Assembly (NCBI RefSeq): GCF_036488675.1
Contig: NZ_CP133148.1
Span: 1,240,001 to 1,304,000, forward strand
Reading direction: 5' to 3'
Origin: Sinorhizobium chiapasense
GTDB taxonomy: Bacteria; Pseudomonadota; Alphaproteobacteria; Rhizobiales; Rhizobiaceae
DNA length: 64,000 nucleotides
Positions 53,489 to 62,139 of the stretch are shown piece after piece (positions within the stretch are counted from its first letter, which is position 1; each line of letters starts with the position of its first letter). The notes under the pieces were generated by a model. It saw only the letters and a program-made list of their open reading frames with translations, had not been told where the DNA came from and made no database searches. The position numbers and the translations under genes are program-made.

Positions 53489-54979
53489 TTACTGCTGGCT
53501 CGCCCAGCAAGCGAAACCCTTCTTCTTCAAAACCTTGCATGCATTGACGGCCTTGTCCTGGTCGTCGAAGCCGCCGAAACGTGCGCGGTAGACTTGGCCA
53601 CCGCCGTTCGAGAAGGCGACGGTAAACGGTGTCGCATTGCGCAGCATCTTGCCGCCCTTCTCCTTGGCGTTGCCGAGAAGCGTCATTGCCTGCGCTTTGT
53701 CGGGTGTAGCACCGATCTGGATGACCCAACCCTGCGGTTGCGCGTCTGCTTCCGGCTGGGTCTCAGCCCTGGCAGCAACCGAGTTGGTGATCTGCGTGTC
53801 GACATCCGCGGCCGCCGGCTGTGCGGCGAGCTTGGCGCTTTGGGCTTCGAGCGTGTTCGGCACGATCTTGCCGGTAAGCACCGGATTGTCGGACACCGGC
53901 TGCGTTGCCGCGTAGGCCATTTCCATACGGCTTGAGCTTTCGCCACTGTAGCGGAAATCCGGAACCGGGCCGGTGTTGGGCAGATCCATTGCAGCCGAGG
54001 CGACCGCGACGGGCGCTGCCGCCGGCTTCACTTCAGCCTGCGCGACGGCCGCGACGGGCGGTTCGGCGGTCGGCGCTTCCGCGATGAGGTTGCCCCCGCC
54101 GCGGCGTGAGGCGGCCGGCATGTATTTGGCGACGAGCTTGCGCATCTGGGCGTCGCGGGAACCACCGGACGTCCCGCCCAGTACGACCGCGACGATGCTG
54201 CGTCCGTCGAGCTGTGCCGAGGTCACCAGGTTGAAACCCGATGCGCGGGTATAACCGGTCTTGATGCCGTCGACCCCGCGGACACTGCCAACAAGGCGGT
54301 TATGGTTGCCGATGGTCTGCTTGCCGAAACGGAAGCTCCGCGTAGAGAAATAGTCATAATATTGGGGAAAGTGCTGCCGTAGTGCGATGCCGAGCCGCGC
54401 CTGGTCACGGGCCGTCGTCTTCTGGTCCGGGTTCGGTAGGCCGTTGGCGTTGCGATAGGTCGTGTGCGTCATGCCGAGCGCGCGCGCCTTGTTGGTCATC
54501 ATCCGGGCAAAACGCTGTTCGGAACCGCCCAGAAGCTCACCGAGCGCCGTAGCAGCGTCGTTGGCGGAGCGCGTCACCAGCGAAAGGATCGCCTGCTCGA
54601 CGGTGATCGACTGGCCGGCTCGCACACCCAATTTGGATGGAGGCTCTGCCGCGGCGTTCTTGGAGAACGTAACCGGCGTGGACTTGCTGATCCGTCCGGC
54701 TTCGAGCGCTTCGAACGCCAGATACAGCGTCATCATCTTGGTGAGAGAAGCCGGATAGCGCAACTCGTCCGCATCCTCACCGTAAAGCACCTTGCCGGTC
54801 TTGGCATCGACGACAATACCGGCGTATTTCGGATTGGCCATTGCCGGGGCGGTGAGAGCCAATACGGCAATGGCGCCGGCGAGGACAATCCGTCCTGCGA
54901 TCTTTGAAAAGGCGCCAAGCGGGCGTTTCGCGATATCAAAAAAAACGGATTGAGACACTACGCTGCTCTTTATTCTCAT
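53489..54979 (-). CDS. dacA: D-alanyl-D-alanine carboxypeptidase with C-terminal SPOR domain
   Basis: 496 residues. Periplasmic penicillin-binding protein of the S11 family that trims peptidoglycan pentapeptides. After a long leader and a hydrophobic signal (about 27-48), the active-site triad is SLTK (Ser78), SAN (138-140) and KTG (240-242). An Ala/Pro-rich linker follows, then a SPOR domain (about 418-496) that binds denuded glycan at division sites. I start at MRIKSSVVSQ; the frame continues 75 codons upstream with no signal. Several rhizobial paralogues exist. Confidence 0.93.
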   Translation of the reverse strand: MRIKSSVVSQSVFFDIAKRPLGAFSKIAGRIVLAGAIAVLALTAPAMANPKYAGIVVDAKTGKVLYGEDADELRYPASLTKMMTLYLAFEALEAGRISKSTPVTFSKNAAAEPPSKLGVRAGQSITVEQAILSLVTRSANDAATALGELLGGSEQRFARMMTNKARALGMTHTTYRNANGLPNPDQKTTARDQARLGIALRQHFPQYYDYFSTRSFRFGKQTIGNHNRLVGSVRGVDGIKTGYTRASGFNLVTSAQLDGRSIVAVVLGGTSGGSRDAQMRKLVAKYMPAASRRGGGNLIAEAPTAEPPVAAVAQAEVKPAAAPVAVASAAMDLPNTGPVPDFRYSGESSSRMEMAYAATQPVSDNPVLTGKIVPNTLEAQSAKLAAQPAAADVDTQITNSVAARAETQPEADAQPQGWVIQIGATPDKAQAMTLLGNAKEKGGKMLRNATPFTVAFSNGGGQVYRARFGGFDDQDKAVNACKVLKKKGFACWASQQ

Positions 54980-55160
54980 GTCATGGATGCCGTCCGGACG
55001 CGTCGCCGGGAACGATCGTTCCTGCGACAGTATCGGGATAGCGTTACCAATCGGTTTATGATGAATGATTGGTTTCCCAGGGCGGGCCGTTTGTTCGGGA
55101 ACGGCACCGGTCGACCCAAACGGGTCGGCGCTTCGCCTGCAACACGACTCTTGGACAAAA

Positions 55161-55892
55161 TCAGGGCGCCAGTCGGCTGCGAACGAAGGTTTCCACGGAA
55201 TCATCGATCATCCGCCATTGCGGCAGCAGCTTGCTTGAAAAGCGGTAGAGAACGGTGAGATCCTTGCCAACATGCACGTCGCGCTGGCAGTCGGCGCTGG
55301 TCGATGCCTCAGTGTCCGCGGGCAGGGTGCAGCGCAAGACGTAGGGCGATCGCCCGGCACGGTCCGCGGTGAAGAAAACTTCGCCAGCGTAGCTTGTAGT
55401 CGACTTGGCGTCGTGCCGGATCAGGTCGGCGGGGCCGGGCTGCACCTCTTCGCTGAGGATGTGGCGATATATAGGCTCCAGCCGTCCCGACATGTCTTGC
55501 GACATCGTGCTCTGCGAGAGTTGCAGAAAGATCAGGTTTTCCGGCCGGTTGATATAGTTGAACAGGTCCCGGCTGTTCTCGCCGTAGCCCTCTAGCGTCG
55601 GCCAGGTCAGGTAAAGGTCGATGCGCTCGGCAATGCTGGTCGCGCGCTGGCTTTCGAAGCGGATGATGTTGGCCGGTAGTCGCAGGTGATCCTGTCCGAT
55701 GAAGATGTCGTAGATCTCTTGACTGGAGGTGTGTCCGGCGAGCACGAGCTTTTCTCCAAGCCGGTGTCCGGAAAACGAAACGATCGTGGTCAGTGCCGCC
55801 AGCAGAACGACGACGGCGGTAACCTTGTAGACAAAACGCGGCGAGAGGAGTGGCGAAAATTCCGGTTCGGGGCAACTCGATGGCGCATTCAT
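55161..55892 (-). CDS. Membrane-anchored hypothetical protein
   Basis: 243 residues: a short cytoplasmic N-terminus (MNAPSSCPEPEFSPLLSPRFVYKV), one membrane helix (AVVVLLAALTTIVSFSG, about 26-44) and a soluble outer domain of about 195 residues. The outer domain has phrases LPANIIRFESQRATSIAERIDLYLTWPTLEGY, YVLRCTLP and DLTVLYRFSSKLLPQWR. I do not recognise a family. The ATG is chosen because sequence before it (113 open codons) is Arg-rich and non-hydrophobic. It lies upstream of dacA on the same strand. Confidence 0.78.
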   Translation of the reverse strand: MNAPSSCPEPEFSPLLSPRFVYKVTAVVVLLAALTTIVSFSGHRLGEKLVLAGHTSSQEIYDIFIGQDHLRLPANIIRFESQRATSIAERIDLYLTWPTLEGYGENSRDLFNYINRPENLIFLQLSQSTMSQDMSGRLEPIYRHILSEEVQPGPADLIRHDAKSTTSYAGEVFFTADRAGRSPYVLRCTLPADTEASTSADCQRDVHVGKDLTVLYRFSSKLLPQWRMIDDSVETFVRSRLAP

Positions 55893-56059
55893 GCAGGATC
55901 GTCCGTCGCGGCGGCTTGTTGCTTTTGTTGTGCGTTCTCTCCGGCCTTGAGGAAAGCAAGTGATCGGCCGGGGATGTCGCCATCGACGGTCGTTGAAGAT
56001 GGTTAATTTTCGATGAAACGCGCCTCGGGTCAGGGCCGGCCGGGCGACGCCTTGGAAAA

Positions 56060-56092
56060 GAAAAAGCCGGTCCCGGGGACAACGGAACCGGC
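56060..56092 (-). terminator. Terminator after the cysteine-proteinase gene
   Basis: On the minus strand, gccggttcc ... gggaccggc (one mismatch) is followed by ttttt. It lies about 80 bases past the stop. Confidence 0.8.
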
Positions 56093-56173
56093 GGGCTTGG
56101 GTCTGACACGGGGACGCGGAATTGACCGAAGCCCGATAGTTTCGTCGGTGGATGGGAGTTCGATGGAGCGCCC

Positions 56174-56782
56174 CTATTGCGTCTTTACGCTGCCGACTGC
56201 CACGGCGCGGCCGTCCTGCAGTTTCACCCAACGCCCGGCATTTTCGGAAGACTGCCGCTTCAGGAACGTGTACTCGGTCTCCGACCAGCGAAGCACCTTG
56301 CTGCGCATGTTGTCGAGGATGAAGTCGCCGCGGTCGGTGCGAACGGTCAAAACCGCATGGCCGTCACCGTTCGGTTGCAGCACGACGGTGATCAACAGAT
56401 CGGCGGCAGAAAAGCCGCTCTCGATCAGCTTGCGGCGCTTGAGGAGCACATAGTCCTCGCAATCGCCGACGGCGTCCGGATAGGACCATTCTTCTTCGAC
56501 GCCATGGATTTCCATATCGGTCATCGGGGTCACGGCCCGGTTGACCTCATAGTTGACCTCGAGAATTTTCTGCCATCCCTCGCGGGTCAGCACCATCGGG
56601 CCGCCGTCGGTTCCATTGACGGTGCATTCGGACGCATTGCGCTTGCAAAATTCGTAGTGACCGATCGGCGGATTGGTGGTGCCGCCCACCGCGATGTTCG
56701 CCGGAAGGGCGAAGGCTGCCTCGGTCAGGAAGCCGACGAAAAGGGCGGCGACCGCAATCGTCTTGGTGATGGCTTTGTGCAT
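56174..56782 (-). CDS. Transglutaminase-like cysteine proteinase, BTLCP/LapG-like
   Basis: 202 residues with a signal peptide (about 1-26, ending AAFA). The triad of the bacterial transglutaminase-like family is visible: Cys108 in VGDCEDYVLLKR, His142 in GDGHAVLTV and Asp157 in FILDNM. The best-known member, LapG, is a periplasmic protease controlling release of surface adhesins under c-di-GMP control. A longer frame adds 41 residues of unrelated sequence. The adhesin and LapD partner are not in this window, so the target is unknown. Confidence 0.9.
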   Translation of the reverse strand: MHKAITKTIAVAALFVGFLTEAAFALPANIAVGGTTNPPIGHYEFCKRNASECTVNGTDGGPMVLTREGWQKILEVNYEVNRAVTPMTDMEIHGVEEEWSYPDAVGDCEDYVLLKRRKLIESGFSAADLLITVVLQPNGDGHAVLTVRTDRGDFILDNMRSKVLRWSETEYTFLKRQSSENAGRWVKLQDGRAVAVGSVKTQ

Positions 56783-57391
56783 TGTTGTCTCCCCGTTATG
56801 GTTCGACAATGGCACAGAGTTTTTTATCTGCGGCGAAGAAGCGAGGTAAAAACAAGTACAAATAAGAATAGTATGCGCAGAAAATAAGAATAAAAAACCG
56901 ATCAAATAATAATAAATATCGATTCAAATTTTAATGAAATTTCCCCTGCTTGGAGAGCCTACGGAGCGGCGCAACATTGTTATCATGCTGAAAAACAGCG
57001 GTAATTTTAACGAGAAGAGCCGCTCGTGGCTGGAGTGGTTGTGCCGATGAGCTAGGCGTATTGCGAGATCTGAAGCCGCCGAAAGAGACTGCTAAGAACG
57101 GGATTTACGTCCAATTCTGCGCTGAAAGGGGCAAGACGCGGGAAATTATTCCGGAAAATATTTGAGAAACGCTCGACCGACATGTCAGGGTGGAGACATG
57201 CTCACGCCGGAAAAAGCTCATCGCGTTCACAATGGCTCCTATCGGACGGTCGCCGGTGAACGATCGTCATCGCGTGAAGACGCCATTGCCCGGCGGCCGC
57301 ACCGTGGTGTCCACTTGGCGGAGCCGTGTGAAGCACGGGGAAATATCAGAGATATTCTCTGCGGCGGCCAACGGGGCATGCCGCCGATGGC
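56783..57391. other. 609-bp gap with an AT-rich stretch
   Basis: The first part, 56817-56945, is unusually AT-rich for this genome (runs such as aataataataaatatcg) and probably holds the promoter of the cysteine-proteinase gene. From 57100 two overlapping plus-strand frames are open but lack family resemblance and a good ribosome site. I see no gene. Confidence 0.55.
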
Positions 57392-58000
57392 TCAAAGGAA
57401 TTCGGCCAGGGCTTCGCGAGATTGAATGCCGGAGAATTCGACCGCCACGCCTTCCTGGAAATGCCGGACGATCCTGCCCTTCATGTTGCCGAGCTTGACC
57501 GGGGTCCCGATCGCGGGCCGGGTTTCGATGTCGATCGCGGCGCCGGAGAGGGAGAGGTCAATAATGCGGCAGACGTATTTTTCGCCGGTACCGAACGTGA
57601 GTTCGGTCAGAATCTTGCGCGGTACGAGGCGGTCATGGCGCCGGTCCTCCGGCAGGCCGAGCTCATGCTTGTTGGCGATCCATGTGAGTTGCGCCGCCAG
57701 CTTCTCGCGCTTGCGCTCCGTCGCGTTGAGCTGGATGACGAAAGCGTGGTCAGCGAGCCGCGACACGGTGCCTTCGAGACGCCCGACATGCTCGATGTAG
57801 GCGATGATCCGCTCGCCGGCGCGTGGGCGGGCGGGCGAGGAAAAGAGCACGTCGCCTGGCGACATGTCGACCGCGGTGCAATCAAATTCATCGCGATTGG
57901 CAAGCATCAGCCTTCCCAAAAGATTTACCGAAACGCGCTGAAAGGCACTTTCCTGGTGCGGCTTCGGGCCGGTGTTTTGTGCGTGCTGAAACGAGAACAT
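57392..58000 (-). CDS. Double PilZ domain protein
   Basis: 202 residues. The second domain (about 115-195) has RHDR..R (RRHDRLVPR) and DLSLSGAAI, the RxxxR and D/NxSxxG motifs of c-di-GMP binding. The first domain (about 22-110) is degenerate: RVSVNLLGRLML and DMSPGD, with the second motif not in register. It probably binds c-di-GMP through the C-terminal domain only. A GTG two codons before the ATG is an alternative start. Codes on the same strand as the LapG-like gene. Confidence 0.85.
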   Translation of the reverse strand: MFSFQHAQNTGPKPHQESAFQRVSVNLLGRLMLANRDEFDCTAVDMSPGDVLFSSPARPRAGERIIAYIEHVGRLEGTVSRLADHAFVIQLNATERKREKLAAQLTWIANKHELGLPEDRRHDRLVPRKILTELTFGTGEKYVCRIIDLSLSGAAIDIETRPAIGTPVKLGNMKGRIVRHFQEGVAVEFSGIQSREALAEFL

Positions 58001-58093
58001 GGTCACTCTGCAATCGAAGTATCCTTGCCTGTGAAATTATAGGCGGTCTCGGTTAATAGAAGGTTGGCCCGCGATTGGCTGCCTTCTCAGGGC

Positions 58094-58705
58094 TCAGCGT
58101 TCCCGTCCGCCTTCGAAGATACGCAGATGCTGGACCTTGCGGCCGATTTCTTCACGTCGCGTTGTGGCACCGGCAGCATGGGCTGCCTCAGCCACGTCCG
58201 AACGACCGCCGCGCCCGCTGTCGAGAATTTGCAGGCCTTGTGCGACAAGGCATTCAATCGGCGTCATATGCAGCCATGAAGGGCGCGACAGCGGCGCCAG
58301 CGAACCGAGGATGCGGTCGCTGCCGCCCTGCGGCGATCCGAGCGGCGTCAGCAGCAACTCGGTCTCCAGCCGCTCACCGCCTGCCGTCAGACCGCAGGCA
58401 GAGAGGGCCGCGAGCGAGCGTTGCGTCATGACCTGATCGGCGATGCGGACGGCTTCGTTCGCTTCGCCGGCGGGCCACAGCGCGGCAAACGGCTGGCCAC
58501 GCAATTCTCGACCGAAAAGAGCGCAGACATGGGTGCCGGCGAGCCGGAAGCGAATGTCACCGCTTGGCTGCCGTTCAAGGATGAACAGGCTTGGCAGCAA
58601 CGCACAAATATCTTGAGGTTCTATCTCGTCGCGGCGGGGGAGGTCCCGTTCACCCCGCAATGTGTTCCAATATCGGAACAGCTCTATCGTTGTTTTGTTG
58701 CGCAT
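58094..58705 (-). CDS. PAS_5 domain protein
   Basis: 203 residues. The PAS_5 family, found mainly in alphaproteobacteria, is recognised from TIELFRYWNTLRGERDLPRRDEIEPQDICALLPSLFILER followed by FRLAGTHVCALFGRELRGQPFAALW. No output domain is present, so it may be a sensory partner. I start at MRNKTTIEL because the family starts here; the 53 upstream codons are Arg-rich and unlike it. The promoter region overlaps a possible plus-strand stress promoter. Confidence 0.85.
   Translation of the reverse strand: MRNKTTIELFRYWNTLRGERDLPRRDEIEPQDICALLPSLFILERQPSGDIRFRLAGTHVCALFGRELRGQPFAALWPAGEANEAVRIADQVMTQRSLAALSACGLTAGGERLETELLLTPLGSPQGGSDRILGSLAPLSRPSWLHMTPIECLVAQGLQILDSGRGGRSDVAEAAHAAGATTRREEIGRKVQHLRIFEGGRER
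58675..58699 (+). promoter_or_regulatory. Possible EcfG/RpoE2-type promoter reading away from the PAS_5 gene
   Basis: GGAAC (58675-58679), 17 bases, GTT (58697-58699), the same arrangement as the prkA promoter. It lies within the first codons of the oppositely oriented PAS_5 gene. No gene starts downstream before 59051, but a terminator lies at 58933-58964. A chance match cannot be excluded, since a few would be expected in this window. Confidence 0.4.
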
Positions 58706-58964
58706 GATGGCCCATTCATTCCGTCGATCCGGGCTCCGACTGCTCCTAATTGGCACAGCGGGCGCGGCCCCTTCGATTTCAGAAATGGTGGAGCGATTTT
58801 CGTGCCACGCCGATATTAAGGTTAACGATCGGTTTCGATTGCGCTCGGCGCCGCCTGCTGGCACTTAGACGTCATCACTTCACGAAGGTTTGCCTTCAGC
58901 ACGCAATTGAAGCTCGGTATAAGGGCTTACCGGCCGTTCAGTTTTTACTGGACGGTCTTTTTTT
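58706..58964 (+). ncRNA. Candidate small RNA ending in an intrinsic terminator
   Basis: The stretch has no credible reading frame, starts after the GGAAC-N17-GTT sequence and ends with a T-tailed hairpin. A transcript of about 250 nt would fit a stress-induced small RNA. It could also be only the leader of the rhomboid gene with an attenuator. Inference from the two ends only. Confidence 0.35.
58933..58964 (+). terminator. Terminator without an upstream plus-strand gene
   Basis: gccgttcag pairs with ctggacggt (one wobble), loop tttttа-like t-rich, followed by ttttttt. The nearest plus-strand gene upstream ends at 53034; the next starts at 59051. Confidence 0.7.
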
Positions 58965-59050
58965 GTTTGCATATGCCTTCGCGCTATCCGGTGGCGGTAC
59001 TGCCGTAGAACCTGATCGCGAACGCGCAGCAGCGATGGAAGAGAGCAGGC

Positions 59051-59782
59051 ATGGAACGAGATCAGTTAGCGACACCAGCGGAAACGGATGCCGAGAGTGA
59101 CACGGCCCGCGGCCGCGAACCCGCGTTCAACCTGCCGGCGGGGCTAACCGGCATCCTCTTGTTTCTCATCGCTGTTCACGCGTTGAGAACCTATCTCCTC
59201 TCGGCGGCCGCCGATCAGGAACTGATCCTGAACTTCGCCTTCCTGCCCGTTCGTTACACCCTCCCGCTTTCGGAACAAGGGCTCGTCTGGCTCTGGACGC
59301 CGGTCACCTATTCGTTTCTGCATGGCAGTTGGGAGCATCTCATCTTCAATATCTTCTGGATGGTTGCTTTCGGGGCGCCGGTCGTGCGGCGCATCGGCAT
59401 GGTGCGCCTGGCCGTGTTCTGGTGCCTTTCGGCGGCGGCCGCCGTTGCGTTGCACACGGTATTTCATTGGGGTGAAATTATCGTCGTGGTTGGCGCCTCC
59501 GGGGTTGTTTCCGGTTTCATGGGGGCGGCCGCACGTTTCGTGTTCTCGCCGAGCGGCCGCATCAGCCGCCAGTTCGCGCATCTCAACCGGCGACTTTCGC
59601 TAACCGAAACGCTTGCCAACCGCTCGGTGCTGGTCTTCACCGGTATCTGGTTCCTGACCAATTTTCTGGTCGGGCTCGGTGTGTTTTCCGTTGGCGGTGC
59701 CGGGAGTGTCGCCTGGGAAGCGCATATCGGCGGGTTCCTCTTCGGCTTTCTCCTGTTCGGGTTCTTTGATCCGCGCGACTAA
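59051..59782 (+). CDS. Rhomboid family intramembrane serine protease
   Basis: 243 residues with about six membrane helices. Catalytic Ser150 in VVGASGVVSGFMGA and His225 in WEAHIGGFLFGFL form the dyad; the HGSWEHLIFNIFWM stretch carries the conserved asparagine and histidine region of the family. Bacterial rhomboids cut membrane proteins within the bilayer; substrate unknown. The N-terminal 25 residues are charged and cytoplasmic. The ATG is preceded by gaagagag. Stands alone. Confidence 0.93.
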   Translation: MERDQLATPAETDAESDTARGREPAFNLPAGLTGILLFLIAVHALRTYLLSAAADQELILNFAFLPVRYTLPLSEQGLVWLWTPVTYSFLHGSWEHLIFNIFWMVAFGAPVVRRIGMVRLAVFWCLSAAAAVALHTVFHWGEIIVVVGASGVVSGFMGAAARFVFSPSGRISRQFAHLNRRLSLTETLANRSVLVFTGIWFLTNFLVGLGVFSVGGAGSVAWEAHIGGFLFGFLLFGFFDPRD

Positions 59783-59984
59783 GACTACGGATACCGCCCG
59801 CATCCGTGTATGGGCCTGGTCTGTCGCTGATGTCTGTCTGTAACCTGCGAAAAAACAGTCGCATTTATGATCCCGAATTGTTTCAAGACGGATTCACAAA
59901 TGTGATGCCTGACGGACCCCGGCGCTTGAGTGACAAGGCTTGATTTCACAAGGTCGCTGGAGCACCATTCCCTACGGTCGCCTG

Positions 59985-60084
59985 CTGCATGTATCTTTAA
60001 ATCGCAACCGATTTAAGGATAAACATGCAGCAATTTAGAGTGCTACAGCGTCCTTGTGCGTCTGATAAGGCGCGCGGTGCTGTA
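59985..60084 (-). repeat. Family I palindromic repeat, inverted copy
   Basis: ctgcatgtatctttaaatcgcaaccgatttaaggataaacatgcag, then caatttagagtgctacagcg...gcgcgcggtgctgta. Well preserved and reversed relative to the copy at 32163. Confidence 0.88.
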
Positions 60085-60218
60085 AACGGCGAGCGTGCAA
60101 GGCTGGGTGTCGGCCGGGTTTCGTGCAGGAGAGGCGCGAGGGCGATGATCGACATCGGATACTGGGGCGGGTTCCTGCGGCAACTCTGCATAGATCTTTG
60201 ATTGTGCAGAGGCTCGGG

Positions 60219-60260
60219 GTGTTACAGCGACCATCAAGCTACGCTCGGCGCTGCAAGCAC
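60219..60260 (-). repeat. Fragment of a family I repeat
   Basis: ggggtgttacagcgaccatcaagctacgctcggcgctgcaag keeps only the first-hairpin part (ttacagcg ... ggcgctg) with altered middle. Confidence 0.5.
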
Positions 60261-60318
60261 AAGAGACGGCCAGAACCTCTTCCCACCGGCCCGGCGTAGT
60301 ATAACGGGAGATGTGTGG

Positions 60319-60747
60319 ATGTCAGTAAGAGCGATTCTCAACGAAAAAGGCCACAACGTCGTGACTGTGACGCCCGATGTGACAGTTCATCAGGCTGCGA
60401 CCTTTCTACATGACAATCGTATCGGGGCGGTCGTCGTTGTCGATCCGGACGATCAAATCGTCGGCATTCTGACGGAGCGTGATATCGTGGCTTCGATCGC
60501 CAAATATGGTGCTACCTGTCTCGATAGCCCGGTTTCTTCCGTCATGTGGCAGAACGTCTATTGCTGCCGGGAGGAAATGTCCATTGCTACGCTGATGGAA
60601 ATGATGAGCAAGCTGCGCGCACGCCACTTGCCGGTGGAAAGGGAAGGTCGGCTGGCTGGCATCGTTTCTATCGGTGACGTGGTGAAGCACCATATCCGCG
60701 CAATGGAGCACGAGACCGAACAGATCAAGGCTTATATCGCAGGTTAA
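60319..60747 (+). CDS. CBS-domain-pair protein
   Basis: 142 residues consisting almost only of two CBS domains (about 5-65 and 72-130). Such proteins bind adenine nucleotides and act as energy sensors; partner unknown. Family features include TPDVTVHQAATFLHDNRIGAVVVVDPDDQIVGILTERDIV and RARHLPVEREGRLAGIVSIGDVVKHHI. I start at the ATG of MSVRAILNEKG because cgggag lies eight bases before it; the longer frame is repeat-derived. Stands alone on the plus strand. Confidence 0.92.
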   Translation: MSVRAILNEKGHNVVTVTPDVTVHQAATFLHDNRIGAVVVVDPDDQIVGILTERDIVASIAKYGATCLDSPVSSVMWQNVYCCREEMSIATLMEMMSKLRARHLPVEREGRLAGIVSIGDVVKHHIRAMEHETEQIKAYIAG

Positions 60748-60783
60748 AGCGAAGGGCGGTGCGATGCCGCCCTCCACACGCAC

Positions 60784-60833
60784 CTACAGCGCCGCGTGTT
60801 ATCAGATCTCAATAGTGTCTCGAGACGCTATGC
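60784..60833 (+). repeat. Fragment of a family I repeat after the CBS gene
   Basis: ctacagcgccgcgtgttatcagatctcaatagtgtctcgagacgctatgcag keeps the first arm and a changed middle, then the tgcag end. The hairpin may serve as the end of the CBS transcript. Confidence 0.6.
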
Positions 60834-60874
60834 AGTTATGAAGATGCGAGGATCGGCCGGCGCGCTTCATGCGT

Positions 60875-61837
60875 TTAGCGTACCAGCACTTCCTGCATGC
60901 GTCGGATCTCCGCGAGCTTCGCCTTCGCTTCGTGATAGCCACGGTCGATCGCCTCGCCGGCGCGATGAAATTCCGAAAGACCTATGTCGTTGAGCTTTGG
61001 ATGAAGGGCGAGATCGGGTGGATCGCCGGCAAGCCTGGCGCGCGAGATACGATCCTGGATGATGTTGAAGGCCTGTACCATGACGCTCGTCATGCCGAGA
61101 CGCGCAGAGTAGGGGGTGCCGTCCTTGATCGGCGCATCCACGGCTTCCATGCCGGCGTTGTGCTTGACGACGGCCGACCGTCCGTAGAGATCGTAATTGA
61201 GGTTGACCGCGACGACGAGTTGCTGCTCGTGAGCGCGGCACACCGAAACCGGAACCGGATTGACCAAAGCGCCATCGACGAGGACGCGGCCATTGGCGCT
61301 GATCGGCTCGAAAATGCCAGGGAGCGCATAGGACGCGCGGATAGCGGTTATAAGCGAACCCTTTTCGATCCAGACTTCATGGCCGCTGTGAACTTCGGTG
61401 GCGACGGCAATGAAGGGACGATCGAGATCCTCGATATTGAAGCCCTTCAGGTGCTCCTGCATGCGTTTGGTCAGTCGCAGGCCGCCGAACAAACCGCCGC
61501 CCCCGATCGCAAAATCGAGCAAGCCGGCGATGCGCCGCACGGTGAGAGAACGGGCGAAGGCCTCCAATTCGTCCAGTTTGCCGGCGAGGTAGCAGCCGCC
61601 CACGAGGGCGCCGATGGACGTGCCGGCAATCATGCCGACCTCGATACCTTCCTCATCAAGTGCCCGCAGCACGCCGATATGCGCCCAGCCGCGCGCTGCA
61701 CCGCCGCCCAGGGCTATCGCGATTTTCGGTTTCGTCGGTAGGGGAGCGGGTGCTGGTGGAGCAGTTGTGAGCGAAGATCCATCGGGGTCGGATAGATCGG
61801 TAATCTGGTTGCTACGCGTGAATGTCCAGTTCAACAT
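60875..61837 (-). CDS. Patatin-like phospholipase family protein
   Basis: 320 residues. The serine/aspartate dyad is Ser74 in GTSIG (72-76) and Asp188 in DGA, with the oxyanion loop GGGAARG (44-50). This is the RssA/YchK-like branch: a single compact domain ending EIRRMQEVLVR, without signal peptide. Family members hydrolyse phospholipids or lysophospholipids; substrate not known. The start ATG is standard; the first 35 residues are a nonconserved Pro-rich leader. Confidence 0.92.
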   Translation of the reverse strand: MLNWTFTRSNQITDLSDPDGSSLTTAPPAPAPLPTKPKIAIALGGGAARGWAHIGVLRALDEEGIEVGMIAGTSIGALVGGCYLAGKLDELEAFARSLTVRRIAGLLDFAIGGGGLFGGLRLTKRMQEHLKGFNIEDLDRPFIAVATEVHSGHEVWIEKGSLITAIRASYALPGIFEPISANGRVLVDGALVNPVPVSVCRAHEQQLVVAVNLNYDLYGRSAVVKHNAGMEAVDAPIKDGTPYSARLGMTSVMVQAFNIIQDRISRARLAGDPPDLALHPKLNDIGLSEFHRAGEAIDRGYHEAKAKLAEIRRMQEVLVR

Positions 61838-62139
61838 CCGGCACCTCCAACATCGCCGAATAGACTAATAAATGCGCGCGTCTTGTAGGAGGCCCTGCCA
61901 AGCCGGCGATGGTGCCGTCTTGTTATAATTCATTGCTGAAAGACCGGCACCCCAACTGAGATATACCACCGATCCCGTCGTCAATCTTGGCGGGAGCGAT
62001 AAACATTAGATACAGCCTGCAACACTTTTCGCTTCGCCGCAGTTTCGACGGTAACCGTCTTCATGATTAATGATTAGGCGCCCGTTTGGTTGCCAAAAAA
62101 TAAATATAGCACGTGGTTGCACCAAGAAAACGCAGATGC
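61838..62139. other. 302-bp gap between the patatin-like gene and hisI
   Basis: No gene seen. The part before 61838 contains the promoter of the patatin-like gene; the hisI end shows an AT-rich stretch (aaaaaataaatata) but no clear terminator hairpin. Confidence 0.55.

Larger units (their letters stand above)
59783..60318. other. 536-bp gap between the rhomboid and CBS genes
   Basis: Contains a full family I repeat (59985-60084) and a degenerate part of another (60219-60260). The rest has no credible gene; the end holds the ribosome site of the CBS gene (cgggag). Confidence 0.6.

Noticed and set aside
57162..57498. Overlapping plus-strand frames of 87 and 102 residues near the PilZ gene
   Set aside because: No family match, weak ribosome sites, cysteine- and arginine-rich ends that overlap the PilZ gene on the other strand.
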